Shown one piece after another: positions 42,201 through 51,325 of a DNA stretch of 64,000 bases. Source of the DNA: Brasilonema angustatum HA4187-MV1 (GTDB taxonomy: Bacteria > Cyanobacteriota > Cyanobacteriia > Cyanobacteriales > Nostocaceae); NCBI GenBank assembly GCA_019359695.1, contig JAHHGV010000035.1:23523-87522 (forward strand), read 5' to 3'. A program made the position numbers and the translations under genes. Below the pieces are notes generated by a model. The model worked only from the letters and a program-made list of their open reading frames with translations, was not told where the DNA came from and made no database searches. The first letter of the stretch is position 1. The number at the start of each line of letters is the position of its first letter.

Positions 42201-43691
42201 GTCTATAGCGTCGCATTCAGCCCCGATGGCAAGACCATCGCTTCTGCTAGTGCTGACAAAACCGTCAAACTCTGGTATGCGGCTACAGGCAAAGAAATCA
42301 CCACCCTCAAGGGGCATAGCTATGATGTTTGGGGCGTAGCATTCAGCCCCGATGGCAAAACCATCGCTTCTGCTAGTGCTGACAAAACCGTCAAACTCTG
42401 GTATGCGGCTACAGGCAAAGAAATCACCACCCTCAAGGGGCATGGCAATTGGGTCCGTAGCGTAGCATTCAGCCCGGATGGTAAGACCATCGCTTCTGCT
42501 AGTGCTGACAAAAATGTCAAACTTTGGAATGCGGCTACAGGTAAAGAAATCATTACCTTCAACGGGCATAGCAATTATGTCTATAGCGTAGCATTTAGCC
42601 CCGATGGTAAGACCATCGCTTCTGCTAGTGCTGACAATACCGTCAAACTCTGGAATGCAGCTACAGAGAAGGAAATTACTACCCTCGACCGGTATACCTA
42701 TTATGTCTGGGGCGTAGCATTCAGCCCGGATGGTAAGACCATCGCTTCTGCTAGTGCTGACAATACCGTCAAACTCTGGAATGCGGCTACAGAGAAGGAA
42801 ATTACTACCCTCAAGGGGCATAGCGATTTGGTCTATAGCGTCGCATTCAGCCCCGATGGCAAGACCATCGCTTCTGCTAGTGCTGACAATACCGTCAAAC
42901 TCTGGAATGCGGCTACAGGCAAGGAAATTATTACCCTCAAAGGGCATAGAAATTATGTCCGTAGCGTCGCATTCAGCCCCGATGGCAAGACCATCGCTTC
43001 TGCTAGTGCTGACAATACCGTCAAACTCTGGAATGCGGCTACAGGCAAGGAAATTACTACCCTCAATCGGCATAGCAATTCGGTCTATAGCGTCGCATTC
43101 AGCCCCGATGGCAAGACCATCGCTTCTGCTAGTACTGACAATACCGTCAAACTCTGGAATGCGTCTACAGGTAAAGAAATCATCACCTTCAACGGGCATA
43201 GCGATGCGGTTCGTAGCGTAGCATTCAGCCCGGATGGCAAGACCATCGCTTCTGCTAGTGCCGACAATACCGTCAAACTCTGGAATGCGGCTACAGGTAA
43301 AGAAATCATCACCCTCAACGGGCATAGTAATGAGGTCACTAGTGTAGCATTCAGCCCCAATGGCAAGACCATCGCTTCTGCTAGTGCTGACAAAACCGTC
43401 AAACTCTGGGATGCGGCTACAGGTAAAGAAATCATTACCCTCAACGGGCATAGTAATGAGGTCACTAGTGTAGCATTCAGCCCCGATGGCAAGACCATCG
43501 CTTCTGCTAGTGCTGACAATACCGTCAAACTCTGGAATATGTACCCAAATCACCTTAAAAATTTAATAATTTCTGGTAGTCTCAACGATCTGATGAGCTA
43601 CAGTTGCAATAGGCTACGTGGTTATTTACAATCAAATCCCAATGTGAGCGATCGCACTCTCTGCGATGGCATTCCTACCAAAAGCAATTAG
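39267..43691 (+). CDS. Caspase-like peptidase / STAND NTPase / WD40 repeat protein
   Basis: From ATG 39267 the protein has 1474 residues (a TTG 16 codons upstream is in frame but less likely). An N-terminal caspase-like C14 domain has His101 in FFFSGHGWY and Cys151/152 in VWLDCCYSG. A STAND-type NTPase follows with Walker A GASGSGKSS (294-302) and Walker B-like LIIDQFEECF. A single hydrophobic stretch (VVTLFSIGLAGVAIFAGYQW, about 750) may span or touch the membrane. The C-terminus is 14 WD40 blades. The layout fits self-contained NLR-like proteins in which WD40 senses, the NTPase oligomerises and the peptidase executes. Ligand and substrate unknown. Confidence 0.9.
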   Translation: MASEWAAQIIGINYYPEYTTLKPLTAAAEDAEKIAEQLEQYGYRPFRTQCLPRTLNPKGESKIDRQGAVKVQELQEAIANLFNPPPPNPIPETALFFFSGHGWYNTVAGKKEVFLATSDVLPDAEYGISLSWLGEQLQISLAKRVVVWLDCCYSGELLKYKPTDKDYCFITATRSYETGVEIPHTQGLLTETLLAGLNPENDADGIINSHKLADLIISRMSNTVQCPLIANSPRAILLTTKFSQKSFQDKCPYRSLSYFTETKEDAEVFYGRSALTQELIQQVTEKHRLIAVLGASGSGKSSMLRAGLLYQLKLGQEIPGSDRWTYITPFTPKESPVNSLQEAFALSLPNLSHPGTTATPPPTPPRSRGGERLPQQMRGGVGTVLQRSENRSIAHVIGKELKALNTPVILIIDQFEECFTMCDDSQRQEFFDCLRELIDCTDNLYIFIGMRSDFRARWREYPEYASKIHKPYINVEHLTREEIEEAITKPADWVGLGIEGRLKQQLINDVEDYPGSLPLLQYTLTELWRESINQSDELLSLKTYQDLGGVEGTLQKRADAVYDSLLPTEKTVARRIFLELTQMGETTDVRRRERLGELVNSHHSLELLQQVSEKLADKDARLITKTDEPDSQDVILDVVHEALIRHWQKLRDWKEEYKLGIGIERQIEAEAQEWKKNDKKPGFLRKDDRLAVAEGYLARFGDWQMLNGVAEEYIQESQELRNRLVQEEKERQQQKLAAARRQNRVVTLFSIGLAGVAIFAGYQWYDAHNKAKEAIQQSAIALAQRSSESSLVSNRQIEALIAATQSNRQLSSRTLRKDVNLEQTANQQAVVALRQAIYNMQEQNRLEGHSNWVYSVAFSPDGKTIASASADSTIKLWNAATAKEIITLKGHSRYVSSVAFSPDGKTIASASADKTVKLWYAATGKEITTLKGHSNSVYSVAFSPDGKTIASASTDNTVKLWNAATEKEITTLKGHSNSVYSVAFSPDGKTIASASADKTVKLWYAATGKEITTLKGHSYDVWGVAFSPDGKTIASASADKTVKLWYAATGKEITTLKGHGNWVRSVAFSPDGKTIASASADKNVKLWNAATGKEIITFNGHSNYVYSVAFSPDGKTIASASADNTVKLWNAATEKEITTLDRYTYYVWGVAFSPDGKTIASASADNTVKLWNAATEKEITTLKGHSDLVYSVAFSPDGKTIASASADNTVKLWNAATGKEIITLKGHRNYVRSVAFSPDGKTIASASADNTVKLWNAATGKEITTLNRHSNSVYSVAFSPDGKTIASASTDNTVKLWNASTGKEIITFNGHSDAVRSVAFSPDGKTIASASADNTVKLWNAATGKEIITLNGHSNEVTSVAFSPNGKTIASASADKTVKLWDAATGKEIITLNGHSNEVTSVAFSPDGKTIASASADNTVKLWNMYPNHLKNLIISGSLNDLMSYSCNRLRGYLQSNPNVSDRTLCDGIPTKSN
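40339..40410. repeat. Palindromic CCCCACCCC element inserted in frame in the STAND gene
   Basis: CAACCCCACCCC and GGGGTGGGGTTG are inverted ends; CCCCTCCCCG/CGGGGAGGGG form an inner hairpin. It encodes the odd stretch PPPTPPRSRGGERLPQQMRG at about residues 358-381 of the protein, within the NTPase domain. Length keeps the frame. The same type is a frequent intergenic repeat in cyanobacteria. Confidence 0.8.
41802..43540 (+). repeat. Fourteen tandem 126-bp units encoding WD40 blades
   Basis: Each unit is 42 codons with core SVAFSPDGKTIASASAD and VKLWNAATGKEI. DNA identity between units is very high, even at third positions, so the array has been homogenised recently. Variation is concentrated at the x positions of GHSxxVxSVAFS (NW-Y, RY-S, NS-Y, YD-W, NW-R, NY-Y, YY-W, DL-Y, NY-R, DA-R, NE-T). 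Fourteen blades would build two seven-bladed propellers. Confidence 0.92.
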
Positions 43692-43911
43692 CTTTGCAGC
43701 CAGAAATCAATTACTGCTACTGCGATCGCACTTTCGGGAAACTTTGGGGCGAGTGCTTACAAAAATCAAACAATGCACTTCTTAAACCTACATAATGAAT
43801 GCGCGTTTCTTTTGCCTTACCTATTTACCTCCACAAAAAATTAGGGTGTACTTGCCCACTTTCTGGATAATTCCTAAGCAATGTACACCCTACATTAGAT
43901 TTGCCAACAGT

Positions 43912-45819
43912 TTAGCCGACAGCAGAAAGTTCTCGCTTGAAGAAAGCTTGTAAAACTGTTTGGGCTATTTGAGGACTCGTCAAACTGATTTCTGCTTTAG
44001 ATTGATTTGGTTCAGCATGTTCCACTAAAGCATCTGGCACACCAATGCGTTTAACAGGAACAACGATGTCCGCATCTAACAGCGCTTCTGCAATTGCTGA
44101 ACCGAAGCCACCCATAACACAACCTTCTTCCAAGGTGACTACGCGACCAATTTTCTGGGCTAATGGCAAAATTAATTCGGTATCTAGAGGCTTAGCAAAA
44201 CGGGCATTAATCACAGTGGCTTCGATGCCATGTTCTGAAAGAATTTCCGCCGCTTGCAGTGCCGTATTCACCATTGTGCCGTAACCTAGGATCAACACAT
44301 CATCACCGTTACGGAGAATTTCTGCTTTGCCGATTTCTAAAGCTTCCCAACCTTCTTCCATCAGGGGAACGCCGTAACCATTACCGCGAGGGAAGCGCAT
44401 GGCAATTGGTCCTGTGGTATGCTCAACACCAGTGACTATCATTCGTTGCAGTTCTGCCTCATCTTTGGGTGCCATCAGTACCATGTTAGGAATGCAACGT
44501 AGATAGGCAATGTCGTACATTCCTTGGTGAGTCGGACCATCAGCACCAACGATTCCCGCCCTGTCCAGACAGAAGAATACTGGCAAGTTTTGGATACAGA
44601 CGTCGTGAACGATTTGGTCGTAGGCGCGTTGCAAGAAAGTGGAATAAATAGCAACAACAGGACGTATTCCGTCAGTTGCTAGTCCCGCAGCAAGGGTGAC
44701 AGCGTGTTGTTCGGCAATACCAACGTCGATATATTGATCAGGTAGTTTGGCTTGCAGTTTATCTAACCCTGTCCCTGTTGCCATTGCAGCAGTAATACCA
44801 ATGATTTTGGGGTTTTGTTCAGCGAGTTTAACTAGGGTATGGGCAAAGACTTTGGAGTAAGCAGGGGGTTTGGGTTTACTGGAAGGGACGGCTTTTCCAG
44901 TGGAGATATTGAAGGGGTTTTGGGCGTGGTAGCCAACTTTATCTAGTTCGGCAATTTCATAGCCCTTACCCTTCACTGTTGCGACGTGTACCAAAACTGG
45001 TCCTGGGATTTGATGTGCTTGTTGGAAAGTCGCAATCAATTCTTCTAAATTATGCCCGTCCACAGGTCCCATGTAGGTAAAGCCCAGTTCTTCAAACACT
45101 GCGCCGACTTTGGGAACAGCCAAGCGCTTCATCCCTTCTTTGATGCGTCCCAGTTCCGGAGAAAGAGATTCACCCACGAAAGGAATTTGCTTAAACTGTT
45201 CCTCAAGGTTGTCTTTGAGAAACTGCATCGGCGGACTGAGGCGCATTTTGTTTAGGTAGCGGGGTATTGCACCGACGTTGGGAGATATAGACATATCGTT
45301 GTCGTTCAGGACAACCAGCAGATTGGTTTTGGGCATATGTCCAGCATGGTTGATGGCTTCTAATGCCATACCCCCAGTCAGTGCACCATCACCGATCACT
45401 GCAGCAACTTTAAATTTTTCGCCATTCATATCCCGCGCTAAAGCCATACCCAAAGCTGCAGATATACTGGTAGAAGCATGCCCTGCGCCAAAGTGGTCAA
45501 ACTTACTTTCACCGCGCTTAAGGTAACCAGCGATTCCATCTTTTTGCCGTAAAGTATCGAAGCGATCGTAGCGCCCTGTAATCAGTTTGTGAGGATATGC
45601 TTGGTGTCCTACATCCCAAATGACTTTATCACGATCTAAGTCCAGCGTTTGGTAAAGCCCCAACGTCAACTCTACAACACCCAATCCCGGTCCTAGGTGT
45701 CCGCCAGTGGCTGCTACAGTTTGAAGATGTTTGTCTCGAATCTGACGAGCAATCTGTTGCAGTTGTCTTATTGATAAACCATGCAACTGGTTAGGATGGG
45801 TAATCTCACTCAAGTGCAT
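43912..45819 (-). CDS. dxs: 1-deoxy-D-xylulose-5-phosphate synthase
   Basis: The 635-residue enzyme is full length. The thiamine-diphosphate motif is [18 protein letters not shown] with [12 protein letters not shown], preceded by [13 protein letters not shown], and the transketolase C-terminal half has [18 protein letters not shown] and RFPRGNGYG. It condenses pyruvate with glyceraldehyde 3-phosphate, the first and often limiting step of the MEP isoprenoid pathway that feeds carotenoids, phytol and quinones. It ends in a region with a GGGTGTAC/GTACACCC inverted pair (43851-43892) that may terminate transcription. Confidence 0.96.
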   Translation of the reverse strand: MHLSEITHPNQLHGLSIRQLQQIARQIRDKHLQTVAATGGHLGPGLGVVELTLGLYQTLDLDRDKVIWDVGHQAYPHKLITGRYDRFDTLRQKDGIAGYLKRGESKFDHFGAGHASTSISAALGMALARDMNGEKFKVAAVIGDGALTGGMALEAINHAGHMPKTNLLVVLNDNDMSISPNVGAIPRYLNKMRLSPPMQFLKDNLEEQFKQIPFVGESLSPELGRIKEGMKRLAVPKVGAVFEELGFTYMGPVDGHNLEELIATFQQAHQIPGPVLVHVATVKGKGYEIAELDKVGYHAQNPFNISTGKAVPSSKPKPPAYSKVFAHTLVKLAEQNPKIIGITAAMATGTGLDKLQAKLPDQYIDVGIAEQHAVTLAAGLATDGIRPVVAIYSTFLQRAYDQIVHDVCIQNLPVFFCLDRAGIVGADGPTHQGMYDIAYLRCIPNMVLMAPKDEAELQRMIVTGVEHTTGPIAMRFPRGNGYGVPLMEEGWEALEIGKAEILRNGDDVLILGYGTMVNTALQAAEILSEHGIEATVINARFAKPLDTELILPLAQKIGRVVTLEEGCVMGGFGSAIAEALLDADIVVPVKRIGVPDALVEHAEPNQSKAEISLTSPQIAQTVLQAFFKRELSAVG

Positions 45820-46018
45820 ATTGTAGTGTTTTCCTCTCTACTTTTTCGTATTTTTGATTTTCCCACGCTCAGGTAAAGCAGTACCTCATACAGTCTGCCA
45901 TTTATTTACCAATACTGGAGTTGAGGTACAGCAATAGTTTGAACGGAAATCAACACCTTTGCATTTACAAAGTTTTACGCAAATGCTGAGAGTTCTTAAA
46001 ACAATGTATATGTTTGCT

Positions 46019-46700
46019 TCAAGGAGAAGATTCTGGACTATTATTACCACCTGGAACTGCTGGCGTTTCGGCTTGTGGCTGTTGTCTTTGCAAATATTTA
46101 CTTAATACATCAGCCATATCCCCACGCATCATCGGTTGTGAGGGTGAAAGATTACCTTTTGTATCTGTATTGAGAAATCCCTCACTTGCTACTGTGGCGA
46201 TCGCCTTTTTTGCCCAAGCAGGAATAGAACCGGCGTCTGGATATTGGGAAAGAATCTTACTTTACGCTTTCATCTGGAAATTGAAAAACTCCATATGCCT
46301 GGGCAAATATAGCCAAAGCTTCAGCCCTAGTTATTCTTTGATTTGGAAAAAAAAGATTGCCGCGATAGCCTTTCATAATATCGGTTTTTAAGACTATCTG
46401 AATGTCATTAAATGCTGGATTGGAAGAAGCGACATCTGTCACTTTTACATTCTCTTTGGTAACAGCTTGTCGTTTCTCCAGATGAAAAGCTTTCACCATA
46501 ATAGAGGCTAATTCTGCCCGACTTAACAAACGTTCTGGATAGAACTGTCCATCCGGGTAGTTCGTCATCACTTTGGCAGCAACTACCTGTGCAATTGGGT
46601 TGGATGTTTTTTCAGTACTAAATTTTTCTTGGGCAAAAGCTATGTTAGGAACTAATTGCAGTAGTCCGACCAATGAAAGAGTACTTAGAAGCTGACGCAT
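46019..46700 (-). pseudogene. SLH-domain exported protein with a frameshift
   Basis: From ATG 46700 the minus strand encodes a signal peptide (LLSTLSLVGLLQLVPNIAFA) and SLH modules (VVAAKVMTNYPDGQFYPERL, LSRAELASIMVKAF; VLKTDIMKGYRGNLFFPNQR, ITRAEALAIFAQAYGVF), stopping at 46257 after PDESVK. One base later the frame continues without interruption: ILSQYPDAGSIPAWAKKAIA, TVASEGFLNTDTKGN, MMRGDMADVLSKYLQRQ and a stop at 46019. A single inserted T near 46258 explains it. SLH domains bind cell-wall polymers. It could be a sequencing error or a true frameshift; the intact product would be about 227 residues. Confidence 0.8.
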
Positions 46701-46923
46701 TATAACAATTTAAAATTCAAAATTCAAAATTCGCTCGTTCAAAAAGAAATATATTTTCAGTTGGTGATTTCTACCCCTAATTTACGATAACAACTGCTTT
46801 GGATTGCAACTGTGAATGCAAGAATTGCCAACTTTGGTTTGCCTGTTTGCACCCCAAACAGCACATTCATTGACGAATTTATGTTTAGTAATGTTGCGTA
46901 CAACTGGGAGAAATTTCCTAAAA

Positions 46924-47841
46924 TCAAAACAGCCACAACCAAATTGGCAGAGTCAGTAGCAACATCATAGAACCCATAGCTAATGCAGTCACAGCAAGGT
47001 CGCGGTCGAGATCAAAAGTTTCGGCAATCACCAGCGTAGCAAAAGCTGGGGGCATAGCCATTTGCAGAACAATCGCCCGTGCTATTGTCCCAGTTAAACC
47101 GATAAATGGTAAAATACTACCTAAAATCAGGGGGACGAGTAGCATTTTGATTGCGATGCTGATGCTTGCCCTTGGTAAACTGTGCCACGAAGTCAGTTTG
47201 CTTAATCGCATCCCAATAAGTACCAGAGATAGAGCAACACAACTCCAAGCAACTAACTCTAACCAAAATTCAACTGGTGCAGGGATTTTGACTTCCCGAA
47301 ACAGCAAGCCAAACCCAAAACTCCATAGAGCGGGATTGATAGCAATTGCCTTCAAAACCTGCAAATGACTATGAATACCACCACCAAAACGAGCTGCCAA
47401 GGCAACACCGAGTCCATAAGCTCCTAATGTTGTCCCCAGCAAATCATAAAACAACGCCCAAGCAAAGTATTGTGTGCCAACTAATGACAGGGTAACGGGA
47501 TAGCCAATATATCCTGTGTTACCAACCATTGCCGCTAAGATAAAACTCCCTTGAGTCGATTTTTGGGGAGCGGTATTTGTCAGATAAGCCTGTCCTTTAA
47601 TTGCTGCAAGAGCGAAAAGTGCTCCTAGGAAAATGGCTGAGTAGGCGATCGCTGGTGCAATCCAAATTTGTCCTGATAAGTCAGCTTTGCGTAGAAAAAC
47701 GATAATACCTATCGGCACTCCTATCCAAAAAAGGAACTGTGCCAAACGCTTTGGAACTGTCGTAGACACCCTACGTCCTAAAATGTATCCTACTAGGACT
47801 AGGAACACTAATTTGAGATAGAGTTCTAGGAGGTTTGTCAA
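46924..47841 (-). CDS. AEC family transporter
   Basis: The 305-residue integral membrane protein has about ten hydrophobic segments and the auxin-efflux-carrier family features, including the N-terminal LELYLKLVFLVLVGYILG, GNTGYIGYPVTLSLVG in the first half and the inverted-repeat counterpart in the second (VLQMAMPPAFATLVIAETF). AEC/BART transporters export or exchange small organic anions; bacterial substrates are mostly dicarboxylates or amino-acid derivatives. No signal for a specific substrate here. It is single, divergent from the carboxypeptidase gene at 47942. Confidence 0.87.
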   Translation of the reverse strand: MTNLLELYLKLVFLVLVGYILGRRVSTTVPKRLAQFLFWIGVPIGIIVFLRKADLSGQIWIAPAIAYSAIFLGALFALAAIKGQAYLTNTAPQKSTQGSFILAAMVGNTGYIGYPVTLSLVGTQYFAWALFYDLLGTTLGAYGLGVALAARFGGGIHSHLQVLKAIAINPALWSFGFGLLFREVKIPAPVEFWLELVAWSCVALSLVLIGMRLSKLTSWHSLPRASISIAIKMLLVPLILGSILPFIGLTGTIARAIVLQMAMPPAFATLVIAETFDLDRDLAVTALAMGSMMLLLTLPIWLWLF

Positions 47842-47941
47842 AATTAAACCTATAGATGTAGATGCAACATTTTACCTATTGCGTTCCCTATTCTCCAGTT
47901 TACAATTTGTTATGATATTGAGCAAACGCAGGAGTTGAGCT

Positions 47942-48787
47942 TTGGATAATGCTGGGTTTTCCGAGAAACCGCAAAACAAACCATCTAGTTCCGGCCCAGA
48001 TATTCCGGAAGCTTTGCGTGATACTCCTGATACACCACCCAAGAAGGTCAACATTCGCCCGTTGTATTTGATCATTGGTGGAGTGGTAGGAGTTCTCTTG
48101 ATAGCCGTTGCGAGCGGTTTTTTATTTTTCGTTGTCACGCCAAAAAAGACGAAAAATTCTCAACCTTCCCCTGCGAATTCAACTCCCGCAACTGCGTCAA
48201 AATCGGGTAATTCCGCCACATCAAAAGATAATACAGTTTTAGGTCATTTTCCTTACTCAGAAGCGCCTGAGTCTGAACTACAACCGATCTCTAGTGATAG
48301 ACGTCTGAGAATGCGAAAAGCAGCCGCGCAAAAGTTTATAGAAATGGCAGCAGCCGCACGGAATGCAGGTGTGGTAATAGTACCTGTTTCTGCTTTTCGC
48401 TCTATAAAAGAGCAAGAACAGTTGTTTTTTACCGTTGGTGCCCAGCGGAATCAGACGCCAGCGCAACGGGCTGCTGTCAGCGCCCCCCCCGGTCACAGCG
48501 AACATCACACAGGTTATGCTCTAGATGTTGGGGATGGCGCAGCACCAGCAACAAATCTCACTACCAACTTTGAAAAAACTAAGGCTTATCAATGGCTACA
48601 AGCTAATGCAGCACGTTTCAGCTTTGAGATGTCCTTTCCTAAAAACAATGCTCAAGGTGTGAGTTATGAACCTTGGCACTGGCGTTTTGTGGGCGATCGC
48701 GATAGCTTGGAAACTTTCTACAAAGCCAGAAATTTGAAACCTGCTCAAATCTCGCAACAGGAAGAGTCGGGGAATGGGGGGAAATGA
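47942..48787 (+). CDS. VanY-family D-alanyl-D-alanine carboxypeptidase
   Basis: A 281-residue protein begun at TTG, supported by AGGAG 7 bp upstream and the absence of an early ATG. Residues 42-66 form one membrane anchor (LYLIIGGVVGVLLIAVASGF), followed by a Ser/Thr/Pro/Asn linker and an M15B peptidase domain: SAFRSIKEQEQLF, GHSEHHTGYALDVGD with zinc ligands His and Asp, and EPWHWRFVG with the last His. It trims the terminal D-Ala from peptidoglycan stem peptides in the periplasm. The two PBP2 genes nearby make a cell-wall neighbourhood. Confidence 0.9.
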   Translation: MDNAGFSEKPQNKPSSSGPDIPEALRDTPDTPPKKVNIRPLYLIIGGVVGVLLIAVASGFLFFVVTPKKTKNSQPSPANSTPATASKSGNSATSKDNTVLGHFPYSEAPESELQPISSDRRLRMRKAAAQKFIEMAAAARNAGVVIVPVSAFRSIKEQEQLFFTVGAQRNQTPAQRAAVSAPPGHSEHHTGYALDVGDGAAPATNLTTNFEKTKAYQWLQANAARFSFEMSFPKNNAQGVSYEPWHWRFVGDRDSLETFYKARNLKPAQISQQEESGNGGK

Positions 48788-48809
48788 GGGAGTCAAGCGC
48801 GTTTGCGCA

Positions 48810-48862
48810 GCGCCCCCTCCGGGGCGCTTCGTGCCGTAGGCTGGGAGTGTTAGCGCAGCGAG
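48810..48862. repeat. GC-rich hairpin and GCCGTAGGCTGGGAG direct repeat
   Basis: GCGCCCCCTCCGGGGCGC (48810-48827) is a strong hairpin, followed by two copies of GCCGTAGGCTGGGAG. It lies between the convergent vanY-like and PBP2 genes and might work as a terminator. Confidence 0.65.
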
Positions 48863-48916
48863 CCGTAGGCTGGGAGAATTTCCTAGCTTCTGTCCTCATC
48901 TTCCCCATCCTCTTGA

Positions 48917-50776
48917 TTAATTTCGCCGCCTTATCCTTGAACTATAAGTTCTTGGCTTTGAAGCTTCAGTGTCAGCTTTTTGATACTCATTCGGAGACTT
49001 CTTGTGAAAATATTCTTGCATCACCTGTAACACCATTGGCGCAGCAACACTACCGCCACCACCACCAGAGTGTTCAGCAAATGCCAACACGACAATCTCT
49101 GGCTTATCGCTAGGAGCATATGCTCCAAACCATGCATGGTTTGCTTTCATATGATTGTTCCATGCTTCAGCCGTACCGCTTTTACCGGATGTTGGAGGAA
49201 TTGTTGACACATTAAGAGCCTTACCTGTACCTTCGGCTATCACCTTCCGTAGTCCTTCACGCAGAGTTGCGACGGTGCTTGGCTTCATATTCAGAGATTC
49301 TCGCCAGTTTTTTGCTTGTTCATGGTCTTTGAGCAAGTGTGGTTTGACCTTATAACCGCCATTTGCTGGGACACAAAACATCACAGCAACTTGTAGAGGT
49401 GTACTTTGCAAAGCTCCTTGACCTATGGACATATTAATGCTGTCCCCTACAGTCCAAGGAATTTTCCACGTTCTCTGCTTCCACGCTTCATCTGGAACAT
49501 GACCTTTCGTTTCTTCGGTCGTGAACTCAATGCCAGTTCTTTGACCAAATCCGTATTTGCGAGTCCATTCAATTAAGGTTGGACCGCCTACTCCTCTACC
49601 GATTTGGTAAAAGAAAGTATCGCTACTCATTGCTAAGGCTCTTGTAAATCCCAATGGACCAAATCCAGCGTGGTTCCACTCCGCAAACGTAACTCTGCCA
49701 ACAGTCAGAGAACCGTATGTTTGCAGCACTGTATCGGGAGAAAATTTGCCGGATTCTAGCCCTGCTGTCGCAGTGACTATTTTGAAAGTACTGGCGGGTG
49801 GAAAGGCGCTACTAACAGCACGATTCAACAAGGGATGGTTTTCACCTTGTATGCTTTGCCAATCTTTTTTAGAAAGTCTTCGCTTGGAGAAGAGATTCGG
49901 GTCGAAGGTGGGATGAGACACCATTGCTAAAACAGCACCGTTATTGGGGTCTAGTGCAACAATAACGCCATTACGTCCAGTTAAAGCTTTTTCGGCTGCT
50001 TTTTGCAAATTCAAATCTATAGTCAGGTGAATATCACTACCTGCTTTTGCCTGTTTCTCTCCTAGCACTCGAATCGGGCGACCTTTACCATCCACTTCTA
50101 CTTGCTGACCACCTCTTTCACCCCGCAACAATTTTTCATACGCCTTTTCTACCCCCATTTGACCAATCATATCTCCTGGGCGATAACCTTCTTGTTTCTT
50201 TCGTTTCAACTGTTCGGGTGTCAGTTCTCTAGTATAACCCAGGACATGAGCTAAGCTGTCACCCTGCGGGTAGTAGCGTACAGCTTCTGTATGAACTTCT
50301 ACGTCTTTGAGTTCATTGGCGTACTCCTTCAATACCGTAATTTCCGCTTCGTTCAAGTCACGAGCGATCCGCACCAAAGAAGAGTTAAAACCAGACTCGT
50401 CTAATTTCTTTTCCATCTCTTCTACAGGAATGTTGAGAATTTTCGACAGGCGCGGACCAACGACTGACCAGGAAGGCTTAGTATGTGCCATTTGCCATAA
50501 GTACACAGAACGCGGATGGCGAGTTGTTGCTAGTAGTTTGCCATTACGGTCAAAAATATTACCCCGTTCCGGTTGTTTGGGAATCATCCGAATCCGGTTT
50601 GCTTCAGCTCGCTTGCGATAATTTGCACCTTCCGCAATTTGCAAATATACTAGACGAGCACCAATACCAGCTGTCATCAATAAGGTAAATATGATGAAGA
50701 ACAACGGCTGGAAACCCTGTCCTACAGTACGTGTCTCTTTTTTGCTCGCTAATTGAGGTTGTTGCAGTAGCCTCAT
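48917..50776 (-). CDS. mrdA: Penicillin-binding protein 2, copy 1
   Basis: About 619 residues from ATG 50776 (MRLLQQPQLASKKETRTV); a longer frame to 50827 seems unlikely. One N-terminal membrane helix (LFFIIFTLLMTAGIGARLV) anchors a class B PBP dimerisation domain (RGNIFDRNGKLLATTRHPRS) and a transpeptidase domain with SxxK in FPPASTFK, SSD in AMSSDTFFYQ and KSG in TSGKSGTAEA. PBP2 crosslinks peptidoglycan for lateral growth and cell shape. A paralogue follows directly upstream (51326). The genes are clearly related by tandem duplication but have diverged. Confidence 0.93.
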   Translation of the reverse strand: MRLLQQPQLASKKETRTVGQGFQPLFFIIFTLLMTAGIGARLVYLQIAEGANYRKRAEANRIRMIPKQPERGNIFDRNGKLLATTRHPRSVYLWQMAHTKPSWSVVGPRLSKILNIPVEEMEKKLDESGFNSSLVRIARDLNEAEITVLKEYANELKDVEVHTEAVRYYPQGDSLAHVLGYTRELTPEQLKRKKQEGYRPGDMIGQMGVEKAYEKLLRGERGGQQVEVDGKGRPIRVLGEKQAKAGSDIHLTIDLNLQKAAEKALTGRNGVIVALDPNNGAVLAMVSHPTFDPNLFSKRRLSKKDWQSIQGENHPLLNRAVSSAFPPASTFKIVTATAGLESGKFSPDTVLQTYGSLTVGRVTFAEWNHAGFGPLGFTRALAMSSDTFFYQIGRGVGGPTLIEWTRKYGFGQRTGIEFTTEETKGHVPDEAWKQRTWKIPWTVGDSINMSIGQGALQSTPLQVAVMFCVPANGGYKVKPHLLKDHEQAKNWRESLNMKPSTVATLREGLRKVIAEGTGKALNVSTIPPTSGKSGTAEAWNNHMKANHAWFGAYAPSDKPEIVVLAFAEHSGGGGGSVAAPMVLQVMQEYFHKKSPNEYQKADTEASKPRTYSSRIRRRN

Positions 50777-51124
50777 GTCACAAATAGCGATTCTCTGAAT
50801 CGCATGAACTGTATACGATCGCGCCAAGTCTCTACCTGGGATTGCAAGAAAAACAACCCTAGTAGTGCAGCATTTGTTATTTGGTTTTTGTTATATAGAA
50901 TAAACCAAATTGTTGTCAGTATTTTGCATGAGGAAATACATCAATTAGCGCTATTCAGAAAAAATATGAGAATGTACTGAGAATTTAGCAGAAAAGGTAA
51001 CCTGATTTTACAACGCTTTTGTTGAAGAGAAACTACAAACGACATGGTGGCAACAATCACATTATGATCGCTGCCACCATCTCCGAATGAACAGTTATAC
51101 AAAACGAAGAACCTATTATTGATG

Positions 51125-51290
51125 GGGTTCCCCTACACCCTTATAACGCGCTTGTGCCACGCTACGCGCTTCATTACTGGCTCACGCCACATGCCTCAAC
51201 GCGCTTAACCCGCGCACGGTGAGACAGCGCTGCAGGAGGGTCTCCCTCCGTAGGCGACTGCGAACCCGAAGGGCAGTGGCTCCCTTACAC
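51125..51290. repeat. GC-rich dispersed repeat between the PBP2 genes
   Basis: Includes ACGGTGAGACAGCGCTGC and TAGGCGACTGCGAACCCGAA (51215-51275), the same family found in frame inside the mannosidase gene. It is the main content of the 549-bp gap 50777-51325; no gene there. Confidence 0.75.
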
Positions 51291-51325
51291 CCCTAATTGA
51301 TGACTGTGTTCTGTGTTCTTTGTTG

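Noticed and set aside
41802..43540. Regular repeats that might be taken for a CRISPR-like array
   Set aside because: Units are 126 bp, coding and without spacers; they are WD40 blades.
41763..43553. 596-codon open frame antisense to the WD40 array
   Set aside because: It is a by-product of the 126-bp unit repeating in a length divisible by three; the product is a meaningless repeat (IPEFDG, STSRSDGLAIGAEC) with no start signals.
46757..46942. 61-codon minus-strand frame downstream of the AEC gene
   Set aside because: It overlaps the end of the AEC gene in another frame, without a recognisable domain; too weak to call.
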